Shown here: positions 45,854-53,477 of the stretch, in pieces
How positions within the stretch are numbered: the stretch's first letter is position 1
Layout of the letters: every line of letters starts with the position of its first letter
IMG/VR virus record: IMGVR_UViG_3300006802_000077
Coordinates: 27,776-91,775 of that record
Source: a virus
DNA: 64,000 nucleotides
Strand: one strand, 5' to 3'
The notes under the pieces: generated by a model
Databases searched by the model: none
Told to the model about the DNA's origin: nothing
The model's input: only the letters and a program-made list of their open reading frames with translations
Position numbers and translations under genes: made by a program

Positions 45854-47127
45854 TGTCATATTCATTCGACCCTAAAGACGATGTAGAAACACAATGGCAG
45901 AAATGGCAAGATTCCGGCCTTGAGTTTGAAAACATTGATACTGATAAACTTCGTGAGAAAACTATTGAAGAACTCACTTATGTTTCTCAAATGGATGTCC
46001 GTGAATACACACTATTCCAAAAGTGGTGTGAAGTACAAGACAAATACCCTTCTGTTGTTGTAAATGATTTGTGGGAAGGTGAAAGACTTGTACTGAAAGA
46101 TGAAAGTCAACGGCGTGATATTGAAGAAGTGAAAACTAATATTTGGATGCCACAAGACCCAGAAGAATATTTGGCATTAGAACCTGAACTGGTCTATGCC
46201 AACAAACAAGATGATTTGCCTGAATTGTGGAACTGTATTCGTACATTCTCATCCACAATGAAGAACAATGCCAATATTGGGCGTAATCTAAACTTTATTG
46301 TAAAAGATAAAATTACAAAGAAGTATCTTGGTGTTATTTGTATTTCATCTGATTTCTTAGACTTAACACCGAGAGACAAGTACATTGGTTGGGACAGAGA
46401 ACTCAAAACCAAGAAGATGATTAATCATAGTGCCATTGGTTCTACAATTGTGCCTTTGCAACCACTTGGTTTTAATTATGTTGGTGGTAAGTTACTTGCT
46501 CTATTGTGTCTATCTGATGACGTACAAGAAAAGTGGAAAGAATTGTATGGTGATATACTTGCAGCTGTCACCACAACATCTCTTTATGGTAAGACCAAGG
46601 CTGGTGGGTTATCACAATACGATAACTTAGATTATTGGCAGTCTATGGGTTTCACAGCAGGTTCTGTCTCATTCGAACCACTAAAAGAAACACGATACAT
46701 GATTCGGGAATGGCTGAAAACAAATCACACTAGAAAATACTTTGATTGGTATGTTGCAAAGAAACCATCAGGTCAACCACATAAGCGTGACCATAAGAAT
46801 CGTTCACTTCAATTTGTTTACTCTCAATTAAATATACCAAAAGAATTAATCAAATCAGAACACGCTCGGGGAATTTATTGGTCGCCACTTTATGCAGAAA
46901 CCTGTGAGTTTCTCCGAGGCGAACATGATGGCAAAAATATGAAAAAGTGTTTTGATTCTAGTGTAAATGACCTAAGTAATATATGGAAACAGAAGCACGC
47001 CAAGCCAAGAATCAAACAATTGGTTAAAAAAGGCAGAGTTTCACATGAAACCTTGTTCTACGACAATTTGGCAATTATGAATTGGGAACAGGTGAAAGAA
47101 CAATATTTGCCACAAGTCGGCCGATAA
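45853..47127 (+). CDS. DUF4338 / DruA-like protein
   Basis: A 424-residue protein whose centre (about residues 130-265) resembles DUF4338, the domain of DruA in Druantia defence systems: NIGRNLNFIVKDKITKKYLG, then DLTPRDKYIGW, NHSAIGSTIVPLQPLGFNYV and a closing LAAVTTTSLYGKTKAGGLSQ. No other Druantia component is present nearby, so this is not a full system. Related single proteins occur in T4-like cyanophages. Biochemical function unknown. The start is a TAATG overlap with the deformylase gene, and the tRNA follows its end. Confidence 0.6.
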   Translation: MSYSFDPKDDVETQWQKWQDSGLEFENIDTDKLREKTIEELTYVSQMDVREYTLFQKWCEVQDKYPSVVVNDLWEGERLVLKDESQRRDIEEVKTNIWMPQDPEEYLALEPELVYANKQDDLPELWNCIRTFSSTMKNNANIGRNLNFIVKDKITKKYLGVICISSDFLDLTPRDKYIGWDRELKTKKMINHSAIGSTIVPLQPLGFNYVGGKLLALLCLSDDVQEKWKELYGDILAAVTTTSLYGKTKAGGLSQYDNLDYWQSMGFTAGSVSFEPLKETRYMIREWLKTNHTRKYFDWYVAKKPSGQPHKRDHKNRSLQFVYSQLNIPKELIKSEHARGIYWSPLYAETCEFLRGEHDGKNMKKCFDSSVNDLSNIWKQKHAKPRIKQLVKKGRVSHETLFYDNLAIMNWEQVKEQYLPQVGR

Positions 47128-47132
47128 TTTGT

Positions 47133-47138
47133 TATAAT
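47133..47138 (+). promoter_or_regulatory. -10 box before tRNA-Gly
   Basis: A TATAAT lies 12 bases before the tRNA. The only -35-like hexamer, TTGCCA at 47107, is 20 bases upstream, longer than the 17 used elsewhere here. It may be a weak promoter or the tRNA may be read through from upstream genes. Confidence 0.35.
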
Positions 47139-47150
47139 ATATCTTTAAAT

Positions 47151-47224
47151 GCGGATGTAGTTCAATGGTAGAACGGCAGCCTTCCAAGCTTCATATGTGG
47201 GTTCGATTCCCTCCATCCGCTCCA
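47151..47224 (+). tRNA. tRNA-Gly (anticodon TCC), CCA encoded
   Basis: A cloverleaf fits: a perfect 7-bp acceptor stem GCGGATG/CATCCGC, D arm GTTC/GAAC, anticodon loop CTTCCAA with anticodon TCC at 47183-47185, and a T loop TTCGATT. CCA is encoded. One mismatch lies in the anticodon stem (C-T) and one in the T stem (T-T), so folding is slightly weaker than usual. It reads GGA and GGG glycine codons. The phage makes very glycine-rich adhesins, so such a tRNA could help their synthesis. It sits alone, not in a tRNA cluster. Confidence 0.88.
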
Positions 47225-47257
47225 TTAATACTAAAGTATTAAAAGTGAGTACTCACT
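47225..47257 (+). repeat. Two adjacent perfect palindromes after the tRNA
   Basis: TTAATACT-AA-AGTATTAA (47225-47242) is followed by the uninterrupted 14-bp palindrome AGTGAGTACTCACT (47244-47257). They lie between the tRNA end and the promoter at 47297. They could be an operator for a dimeric regulator or help end the tRNA transcript. The two-base and zero-base loops speak against a normal RNA hairpin. Confidence 0.55.
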
Positions 47258-47296
47258 AACTTATGTTGTTAAAATGCAACAAAAGTCAAAAAACGC

Positions 47297-47325
47297 TTGA
47301 CACCTCACTCAAAATGGATTATAAT
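47297..47325 (+). promoter_or_regulatory. Perfect sigma70 promoter before the VWA gene
   Basis: TTGACA at 47297-47302 and TATAAT at 47320-47325 with a 17-base spacer, a full consensus match. It lies 28 bases before the start codon of the VWA/HExxH gene. It should be strong and used by unmodified host RNA polymerase, so an early promoter is likely. Confidence 0.85.
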
Positions 47326-47353
47326 ACCACCATAAATTGGTAAAGGATTTATT

Positions 47354-49702
47354 ATGACATTTACGGTTCAACAAAAAACGGCACTAGCCAAACTAATGGC
47401 AACCGAGAACCTAACGGTTGAACACCAAAAAATTCAAACCGCAAAATTTGACCCTATTAAACGGGTACTTTATTTGCCAATTTGGCAAGATATGAATGGT
47501 TTTATGTATGACCTTTTGACCGGCCATGAAGTTGGCCATGCTTTGTATACTCCTGCCGAAGGCTGGCATGATGTTGCTTCTGATACATCCAAAGGTCGTT
47601 ATTATAAAAACTTTTTAAATGTTGTTGAGGACGCTCGAATTGAGAAAAAAGTCCAGCGTAAATATCCTGGTCTCCGTCCTTCCTTCATTAAAGCTTATAA
47701 TGAATTAATGAATCGTGATTTCTTTGGTATTAAAAATAAAGAAATCGATGGTCTGCCTTTTATTGACCGTCTAAACATTTTCACCAAATCGCAATATAGT
47801 GCTTCTTGGATTTCTTTTAGTGCTCAGGAAGAATTAATTATCGAGCGTATCAAAACACTTGAAACTTGGGATGATGTACTAAAATTAACCCAACAAATTT
47901 ATGATTACTCTAAGGAAGAGCAATCAGAAATGTTTGAGGAAGTATATAACGATTTTGATTTCGATGATAACAATTATGATTATGATTCCGATGAATATGA
48001 TAATTATGATGATTATGGTGATTCAACTGAAACGGAAGACTTAAACGACAATTTTCAAAACAAAAATTCTGACAAACCAGAAGATAATGATGAAAATGAT
48101 AATGATGATGTTTCCAGTGATGAAAATTCGGAAAACACGGAAGATGATACAACCGGAAAAATAAATCGTTTTAAAGATTCTAATCCTTATGATGGCCAAT
48201 TTCAACCTCGGTGTCAAACTGATGAAACTTTCCGTCAAAAAGAATCAATTCTGCTTAATGAAAAATCAAAAGAATATGTTTATATACAAATTCCAAAACC
48301 TAAATTGGAAAAAATTATAACTCCATGGAAACGTGTTCAGGAACAAATGACTAAACACTATGAAACTGAAATATCAGAATACGGTCTTTATACTAAAGAG
48401 GATGTCAATTCTTGGGTAAAAGATTTTAAAAACAAAAATGAGCGTTATGTTGGTTTGCTTGCAAAAGAATTTGAAATGCGTAAAGCCGCCAAAGCGTTTA
48501 GTAAATTAAAAATTTCTGATACTGGTGATATCGATATTAATAAATTGGCATCATATAAATTTGATGATAATATTTTCCGTAAAGTTATGAGGGTGCCAAA
48601 AGGCAAATCTCACGGACTTGTACTATTGTTAGATAAATCTGGTTCTATGGGTGATAACATGGCCGGTTCTATCGAACAAATATTGGTGCTTTCTTTGTTT
48701 TGTCGCAAAGTGAGTATTCCTTTTGTTGTTTATGGTTTTGGTAATTCAACAGAAGCATTGGCTTGTGATTTAGGTTGTGACATGAGTGACCGAACAAAAT
48801 TGGTTGATTACTGGAATACCTTTGAAACAAATGAAGGAACTCTCTCCCTTGATGGTGTTCGTTTGCGTGAATATTTAAATTCATCTATGACAAATGCTGA
48901 GTTTTCTATGGCTTTGCGTAATATGATTTGTTTGCAATCTGCTTTCGAACGCCGTTATTCAAATTATTATAGTGGCCGCCGAGCTTATGCAATTCCTCTA
49001 TCGGAAGAAATGTCCAACACTCCACTTACTGAAGCTATTGTTGCAACAGCATCAATCATGAAAGATTTCAAACGTAAACATAATTTAGACCTTACAAGTT
49101 TGGTTATTGTCCACGATGGTGATGCTGATTGGGTTCGTTGTTATAATACTATCATTACAAGCAAAGACGGTGAAAGTAGATTATCCCGTGAACAATTTAA
49201 TACAGAATCCCAAAATGTGATTTTGTGTGACCGTAAAAATAAATATGAAAAGAAATTGAAATGGTTGTTTCAAAAAAATAATATAATGTATGATGTTTTA
49301 GATTGGTTCAAATCAACCACAGGTTCAAAAGTTTTTGGTTTCTTTTTGACTGGTTCTAAAACATCACACATAAAAAATTCCATTTATCATCGTTACCATT
49401 TTGAAGATGGAAGTGATTTGCAACAAATTAGGAACCGAAGCTTTTATTCTTTTGATGACAAACTGAAACAATTGGTCAAACAAATGAAAAAAGATAAGTT
49501 TCTTTCCAGTAAACCACAAGGATATGATAATTTTTTCCTGATTACTGGTGGCGATGACTTGAAAACTGAACAGGAAGAAATTGATGTTGGTGAAGGTAAA
49601 GTTACTTCTGCTAAATTGACAAAAGCTTTTATGAAATTCAATAAGAAAAAATCAATTAACCGTGTTTTGGTATCTAAATTCATTGAAGGAATGTCTACCT
49701 AA
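47354..49702 (+). CDS. VWA-domain, HExxH-containing CobT-like protein
   Basis: A 782-residue protein in three parts. The N-terminal domain has a zinc-metallopeptidase-type motif, TGHEVGHALYTP with H58-E59-x-x-H62, followed near residue 92 by NVVEDARIE, which could supply the third ligand. Residues about 195-270 are a very acidic linker. The C-terminal domain is von Willebrand A-like with a MIDAS start LLLDKSGSMG (D427), as in CobT and other MoxR partners. The next gene is a MoxR/CobS AAA+ ATPase, so the two probably form a chaperone or remodelling complex. Peptidase activity is not proven. A perfect promoter stands before it. Confidence 0.75.
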   Translation: MTFTVQQKTALAKLMATENLTVEHQKIQTAKFDPIKRVLYLPIWQDMNGFMYDLLTGHEVGHALYTPAEGWHDVASDTSKGRYYKNFLNVVEDARIEKKVQRKYPGLRPSFIKAYNELMNRDFFGIKNKEIDGLPFIDRLNIFTKSQYSASWISFSAQEELIIERIKTLETWDDVLKLTQQIYDYSKEEQSEMFEEVYNDFDFDDNNYDYDSDEYDNYDDYGDSTETEDLNDNFQNKNSDKPEDNDENDNDDVSSDENSENTEDDTTGKINRFKDSNPYDGQFQPRCQTDETFRQKESILLNEKSKEYVYIQIPKPKLEKIITPWKRVQEQMTKHYETEISEYGLYTKEDVNSWVKDFKNKNERYVGLLAKEFEMRKAAKAFSKLKISDTGDIDINKLASYKFDDNIFRKVMRVPKGKSHGLVLLLDKSGSMGDNMAGSIEQILVLSLFCRKVSIPFVVYGFGNSTEALACDLGCDMSDRTKLVDYWNTFETNEGTLSLDGVRLREYLNSSMTNAEFSMALRNMICLQSAFERRYSNYYSGRRAYAIPLSEEMSNTPLTEAIVATASIMKDFKRKHNLDLTSLVIVHDGDADWVRCYNTIITSKDGESRLSREQFNTESQNVILCDRKNKYEKKLKWLFQKNNIMYDVLDWFKSTTGSKVFGFFLTGSKTSHIKNSIYHRYHFEDGSDLQQIRNRSFYSFDDKLKQLVKQMKKDKFLSSKPQGYDNFFLITGGDDLKTEQEEIDVGEGKVTSAKLTKAFMKFNKKKSINRVLVSKFIEGMST

Positions 49703-49729
49703 ATTGTTGTTTTTGTGCGACACAGCTGG

Positions 49730-49758
49730 TTGCCAAACCTATCCGGTTGTGTTATAAT
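49730..49758 (+). promoter_or_regulatory. Sigma70 promoter before the CobS-like gene
   Basis: TTGCCA and TATAAT with a 17-base spacer lie in the gap between the VWA and AAA+ genes, 33 bases before the start codon. One mismatch in -35. The ATPase can therefore be transcribed separately from its VWA partner. Confidence 0.75.
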
Positions 49759-49791
49759 TCTTTATAAATTGTGAAAAAGGAAATTTTTATT

Positions 49792-50967
49792 ATGGCAAAG
49801 CGTTCTGAAATCCGTGAAAAATTCATCAATGCCTTGGCTGCGACTGGCCAAGATACCGTTACGGTCGATGAAATTAAAACTATTTGTTCGCAAATTGATA
49901 TTGCTCACCCCTACTGGTTTACTAATGACACCTCAAATCGTGTAAAACGTGGTACATATAAAGTGCCTGGTGTTACTGGTGTTGCTTTACAAGCGCAAGT
50001 GATTCCTATGACAAAACCTGTTGAGAAATCTTCTAACAAAATTGTAAATGTTCAAACTGAATTGGAAGAAACCAATTTGGTTCCTACGTCATATACTAAC
50101 TATGTTCCATTTGGCAACTTTGATGATGTTTTGTCAATCGTTAAATCGATGCGTTTCTTTCCCGTTTTTGTTTCTGGCCATTCTGGTAACGGCAAGACCA
50201 TGTCAATTGAACAGGCCTGTGCCAAGGCCAAACGTAAATTTGTTTGCGTTTCTATGACACCAGAAACCGATGAGAGTGACCTTCTTGGTAATTATGTACT
50301 AATCGATGGTAATATGGAATGGCGTGATGGTCCTGTGACTACTGCTGCTCGCCAAGGCGCTGTCCTTTGTATTGATGAAATCGATTATGGTGCTCAGAAC
50401 CTGTCCTCATTGCAACGGGTGCTTGAAGGCAAACCCTTTATGCTTAAGAAAAAAGGTGAATTGATTACACCTGCACCTGGTTTCACCGTGTTTGCTACTG
50501 CCAACACCAAAGGTAAAGGTTCGGATGATGGTCGTTATATGTTCACCAATGTTCTCAACGAAGCTTTTCTTGAGCGTTTTCGTACCACGATGGAACAGGA
50601 GTTTCCGCCCGTAACTATTGAACGTAAAATCATTAAAAAAGAATTGGCCTCTGCTGGCCGTGAAGATGATGATTTTGCTGAAAAACTTGTAACATGGGCT
50701 GATGTTATTCGTAAAACATTCGCCGATGGCGGTTGCGATGAGGTGATTTCTACTCGGCGCTTGGTTCATATTGTTGAAACTTATGGTATCTTTGGTGATA
50801 AAATCAAAGCACTTACCTTGTGTTTGAACCGTTTTGACGATGACACCAAGGCATCATTTGTTGATTTATATACCAAAGTTGATGCTGGTGCTTCTGCCGA
50901 ACAAATTCTAACGGAACAACCAGAACAAACAGAAACTGGTGTAGGTGATAATGATATCCCGTTTTAA
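49792..50967 (+). CDS. cobS: MoxR/CobS-type AAA+ ATPase
   Basis: I choose ATG 49792 with an AAGGAAAT ribosome site rather than GTG 49771. The product (391 aa) has Walker A GHSGNGKT at 129-136, Walker B VLCIDEID at 191-198, sensor-1 ATAN at 235-238 and an arginine-finger region LNEAFLERFRTTM near 255-267. It is the type annotated as cobS, a cobaltochelatase subunit, in T4-like cyanophages. With no cobN or other cobalamin gene here, a general MoxR-VWA role with the upstream partner is at least as likely as cobalt insertion. The name is by similarity only. Confidence 0.85.
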   Translation: MAKRSEIREKFINALAATGQDTVTVDEIKTICSQIDIAHPYWFTNDTSNRVKRGTYKVPGVTGVALQAQVIPMTKPVEKSSNKIVNVQTELEETNLVPTSYTNYVPFGNFDDVLSIVKSMRFFPVFVSGHSGNGKTMSIEQACAKAKRKFVCVSMTPETDESDLLGNYVLIDGNMEWRDGPVTTAARQGAVLCIDEIDYGAQNLSSLQRVLEGKPFMLKKKGELITPAPGFTVFATANTKGKGSDDGRYMFTNVLNEAFLERFRTTMEQEFPPVTIERKIIKKELASAGREDDDFAEKLVTWADVIRKTFADGGCDEVISTRRLVHIVETYGIFGDKIKALTLCLNRFDDDTKASFVDLYTKVDAGASAEQILTEQPEQTETGVGDNDIPF

Positions 50968-50985
50968 TCTCTGCCTGTATAAGTA

Positions 50986-51014
50986 TTGACATTCCATACT
51001 TAATACAATATAAT
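50986..51014 (+). promoter_or_regulatory. Perfect sigma70 promoter before the small HTH-like gene
   Basis: TTGACA at 50986-50991 and TATAAT at 51009-51014 with a 17-base spacer. The expected start near 51021 would give a leader of about 68 bases that contains the GC-rich hairpin at 51032-51066. Confidence 0.85.
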
Positions 51015-51031
51015 CAACGAATTGCAGGGAC

Positions 51032-51066
51032 GGGCCGCCTCTGTAATATTTTCCCAAGTGCGGCCC
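51032..51066 (+). promoter_or_regulatory. GC-rich hairpin in the leader of the HTH-like gene
   Basis: GGGCCGC (51032-51038) pairs with GCGGCCC (51060-51066) across a 21-base AT-rich loop, and ATTTTCTAT follows. It stands out in AT-rich sequence and lies entirely between a consensus promoter and the ribosome site AAGGAAATT. It may be an attenuator, an mRNA stabiliser or a protein-binding leader element. Confidence 0.55.
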
Positions 51067-51088
51067 ATTTTCTATAAGGAAATTTGTA

Positions 51089-51361
51089 ATGTCTGTTAAA
51101 GCTAAAGTTCTAGCGTATCTTTCGAAAGATTCGGAGTATAATACTCTAACCGCAAATAAAATGCGTTCCGTTTTCGGCGCAAAAAACCCCTCGGCCGTCA
51201 TTGACGAGCTGCGTAAAGAGGGTCATGCTATTTACTTGAATAGCCGTACCAATGCAAGTGGTGAGAAAGTTTCTTTCTACCGTCTTGGTACTCCAACCAA
51301 GCGTATGATTGCTGCTGGTATCGCAGCTCTGCGTAATTCAGGTGTTCGTGCTTTTGCCTAA
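51089..51361 (+). CDS. Small winged-helix/HTH-like protein
   Basis: A 90-residue basic protein. Residues about 1-50 (VKAKVLAYLSKDSEYNTLTA, then MRSVFGAKNPSAVIDELRKE, followed by GHAIYLN) fit a winged helix: helix, turn, recognition helix, then a wing with NASGEKVSFYRLG. Such small proteins occur in T4-like phages of marine bacteria. It has its own perfect promoter and a strong terminator, so it is a stand-alone, probably abundant transcript. A DNA-binding or regulatory role is inferred from the fold pattern. Confidence 0.65.
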   Translation: MSVKAKVLAYLSKDSEYNTLTANKMRSVFGAKNPSAVIDELRKEGHAIYLNSRTNASGEKVSFYRLGTPTKRMIAAGIAALRNSGVRAFA

Positions 51362-51379
51362 ATAATCTAAAAGCCGTTT

Positions 51380-51417
51380 AAGAGAGAGGATATATAATTA
51401 TGTCCTCTCTCTTTTTT
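51380..51417 (+). terminator. Intrinsic terminator after the HTH-like gene
   Basis: An 11-bp stem, AAGAGAGAGGA with TCCTCTCTCTT, around a 12-base AT loop, followed by a run of T. It separates the HTH-like gene from the glycosyltransferase that starts only 15 bases later. A CCTAAATA late-like motif (51357-51364) just upstream overlaps the stop codon and would be blocked by this terminator. Confidence 0.88.
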
Positions 51418-51431
51418 ACTATGGATTAATT

Positions 51432-52250
51432 ATGGAAATACAAATCAAAGTCGATGAACTGAAAAAAAGTAAAGTTTTTATTGCCACCCCTATGTACGGC
51501 GGCATGGCCAATGGCCTCTATATTAAATCGTGTTTAGACCTACAAAACACTCTCAACCGTTATGGTGTTGAAAGTAAATTCTCCTTCTTGTTCAATGAGT
51601 CACTAATCACAAGGGCTCGAAATTATCTTGTTGATGAGTTCCTTAGGACAGAAGGTTATACACATTTATTGTTTATCGATTCTGATATTCATTTTTCTCC
51701 ACAAGACATTTTGGCACTACTTGCCTTAGATAAGGATGTTATTGGTGGACCTTATCCTAAAAAAGCTATCAATTGGAAAAATGTTGCTGAATCATTAAGG
51801 AAAAATCCTGATATGGAACCAGGCGAATTAGAACAATTGGTAGGAGAATATGTTTTCAATGTGGTCAGAGGTACTAAACAATTTTCTGTTACTGAACCGT
51901 TAGAAGTTATGGAAATTGGAACAGGTTTCATGTTAGTAAAACGTGAAGTGTTTAATAAGATGGCAGAAGCCTATCCCATGATTCACTATAAACCAGACCA
52001 CCAAGGTCAGGCCAATTTTGACGGGTCACGTTACATTCATGCTTACTTTGATACTGTGATTGATTCTAAAGATTCTATTACAGGCGGCGGTTCTGACCGT
52101 TATCTGAGTGAAGATTATATGTTCTGCCAGATGTGGAGAAAAATTGGTGGTAAAGTTTGGCTATGTCCTTGGATGAAAACACAACACGTTGGTACCTATG
52201 CTTTTACAGGTAATATGCCAGCGGTAGCTAATTTTACAGGTAAACTGTAA
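51432..52250 (+). CDS. GT-A-fold glycosyltransferase
   Basis: A 272-residue protein. The N-terminus KVFIATPMYGGMANGLYI is a nucleotide-sugar-binding start, LITRARNYLVDEFL near residue 58 is common in this phage and bacterial group, and THLLFIDSDIHF has the DxD metal motif at D83-D85. VMEIGTGFMLVKREVF near 160 and SEDYMFCQMWRKIGG near 232 give the acceptor side and the catalytic acidic region. Substrate unknown: DNA, fibre or host sugar. It starts right after the terminator, and no promoter of its own is clear. Confidence 0.75.
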   Translation: MEIQIKVDELKKSKVFIATPMYGGMANGLYIKSCLDLQNTLNRYGVESKFSFLFNESLITRARNYLVDEFLRTEGYTHLLFIDSDIHFSPQDILALLALDKDVIGGPYPKKAINWKNVAESLRKNPDMEPGELEQLVGEYVFNVVRGTKQFSVTEPLEVMEIGTGFMLVKREVFNKMAEAYPMIHYKPDHQGQANFDGSRYIHAYFDTVIDSKDSITGGGSDRYLSEDYMFCQMWRKIGGKVWLCPWMKTQHVGTYAFTGNMPAVANFTGKL

Positions 52251-52255
52251 ATAAA

Positions 52256-52342
52256 CAGAGGGTAAAACCTCTGCAAAATCTTGGTAAAACAAGTGCATTT
52301 GGTAAAACAAATGTTAAACATAAGACAATAAAGGGGTAAAAC
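52256..52342 (+). repeat. Four GGTAAAAC direct repeats upstream of the ParB-like gene
   Basis: GGTAAAAC occurs at 52261, 52283, 52301 and 52335, all on the + strand, in the 93-base gap before the ParB-like start. The first copy sits inside a 6-bp hairpin, CAGAGG-GTAAAA-CCTCTG (52256-52273), and the last directly precedes the ATG, overlapping its ribosome site. The layout suggests a protein-binding site in DNA or mRNA, for instance autoregulation by the gene downstream. Confidence 0.65.
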
Positions 52343-52343
52343 T

Positions 52344-53477
52344 ATGTCAATTTTAAAAATTAAACCGTATGGCGAATTTACGGAAGAACATCGCCAAATC
52401 GTGGAAAATAATTTGAGAAAAGATGTATTCCACGAATTCTATACGAATTCATCTTACAAATCATTGAAATTTAAAGGAACACACTTAGTTCCTGAATCTG
52501 TAATCAATCGTGATGGTGAAGGCAGTTCACAATCAACCAGATATAATGGATTAAATCCGAAATATTCTGAATTGAAATCTGGTATTTTAGAGACCGGTTG
52601 GCAGTTGTATCAACGTCCAATTTCTCTTAAAGAAACTAAAGATAAAAAGTATATTTTTCTGGATGGCCGAACAAAAGATAAAATTTTAACGGAAGTTAAA
52701 TTTAAAAATCGGATTGTTAATATATACGAAATTGATGAATCTGAGGAAGAATATTTTAATGTAGCCTTGAACAATGGTGTGGATAACCCACCTGCTGGTT
52801 TAATGTTACAGGAAGATGTTGTCGGGATTATGTTGCGCCAAATTAAAAATGGTTACTTACAAAATGACCCCGATGAAATTTTAAAAGCAGTTAATCTAGC
52901 CTGTGGTAATGGTAAATTTTCATCAAACAAACGTGATGAAATCCGTTGGCAAGTTTATCATCGTGAACTGAATATTCAAAACACAAACTTACTTCCAAAG
53001 TCCTGGGCTAATGCTGGTGAAGTTAATTTGTGGTTACAAACACACAATTATATAAACAACAACAAAGTTTTGTATTTGCCATATTCTTCAACATCTGCAC
53101 CGAAAGCACTTGTAGCAGCTGCAAGCAAATCGCAACAAAATCCAAATAAAGAAATTAGAGTGGTTATTTACATACGAAATTTCTTAGGTGTTGATTTGGA
53201 AAAATTCTATATCAAATCAATGTTGAAATTTAAAAATGAATGGTATAGGTTCCTTAATGAGTTTGGCCAAGCATATTTCGATAACAAGAATCCTTTAGAC
53301 ACAAAGGTTAAGTTATATGGTTGTGTTCCATCCAATATTGAAGGTTTATGTGAAGATATGAATAACATGATTATCTTTAACAAAAACGACCAAAAGATTG
53401 ATGAGAATTATATTCTTTCAAATTCTTTAGACATTGATTCGTTTGTGGAAGAAGATGATGAGGAAGAAATGGTATGA
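52344..53477 (+). CDS. ParB-like domain protein
   Basis: A 377-residue protein. Residues about 75-140 fit the ParB/sulfiredoxin-like fold: SGILETGWQLYQRPISLKE, then KYIFLDGRTKDKILTEV with the D-G-R-T turn at 107-110, and IVNIYEIDESEEEYF. A helical region follows, and the C-terminus ends in an acidic tail (VEEDDEEEMV). Proteins with this fold include DNA-partition factors, nucleases and nucleotide-binding regulators. No partner ParA is seen. Four GGTAAAAC repeats precede it, and ATGA couples it to the DUF3310 gene. Confidence 0.6.
   Translation: MSILKIKPYGEFTEEHRQIVENNLRKDVFHEFYTNSSYKSLKFKGTHLVPESVINRDGEGSSQSTRYNGLNPKYSELKSGILETGWQLYQRPISLKETKDKKYIFLDGRTKDKILTEVKFKNRIVNIYEIDESEEEYFNVALNNGVDNPPAGLMLQEDVVGIMLRQIKNGYLQNDPDEILKAVNLACGNGKFSSNKRDEIRWQVYHRELNIQNTNLLPKSWANAGEVNLWLQTHNYINNNKVLYLPYSSTSAPKALVAAASKSQQNPNKEIRVVIYIRNFLGVDLEKFYIKSMLKFKNEWYRFLNEFGQAYFDNKNPLDTKVKLYGCVPSNIEGLCEDMNNMIIFNKNDQKIDENYILSNSLDIDSFVEEDDEEEMV

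Noticed and set aside
49792-50967. Reading the AAA+ gene as proof of cobalamin synthesis
   Set aside because: CobS similarity alone does not show this; MoxR-type ATPases with VWA partners serve many roles and no other B12 gene is present in the window.
51357-51364. CCTAAATA late-like motif at the end of the HTH-like gene
   Set aside because: It includes the stop codon and a strong terminator follows within 20 bases, so a productive transcript is unlikely.
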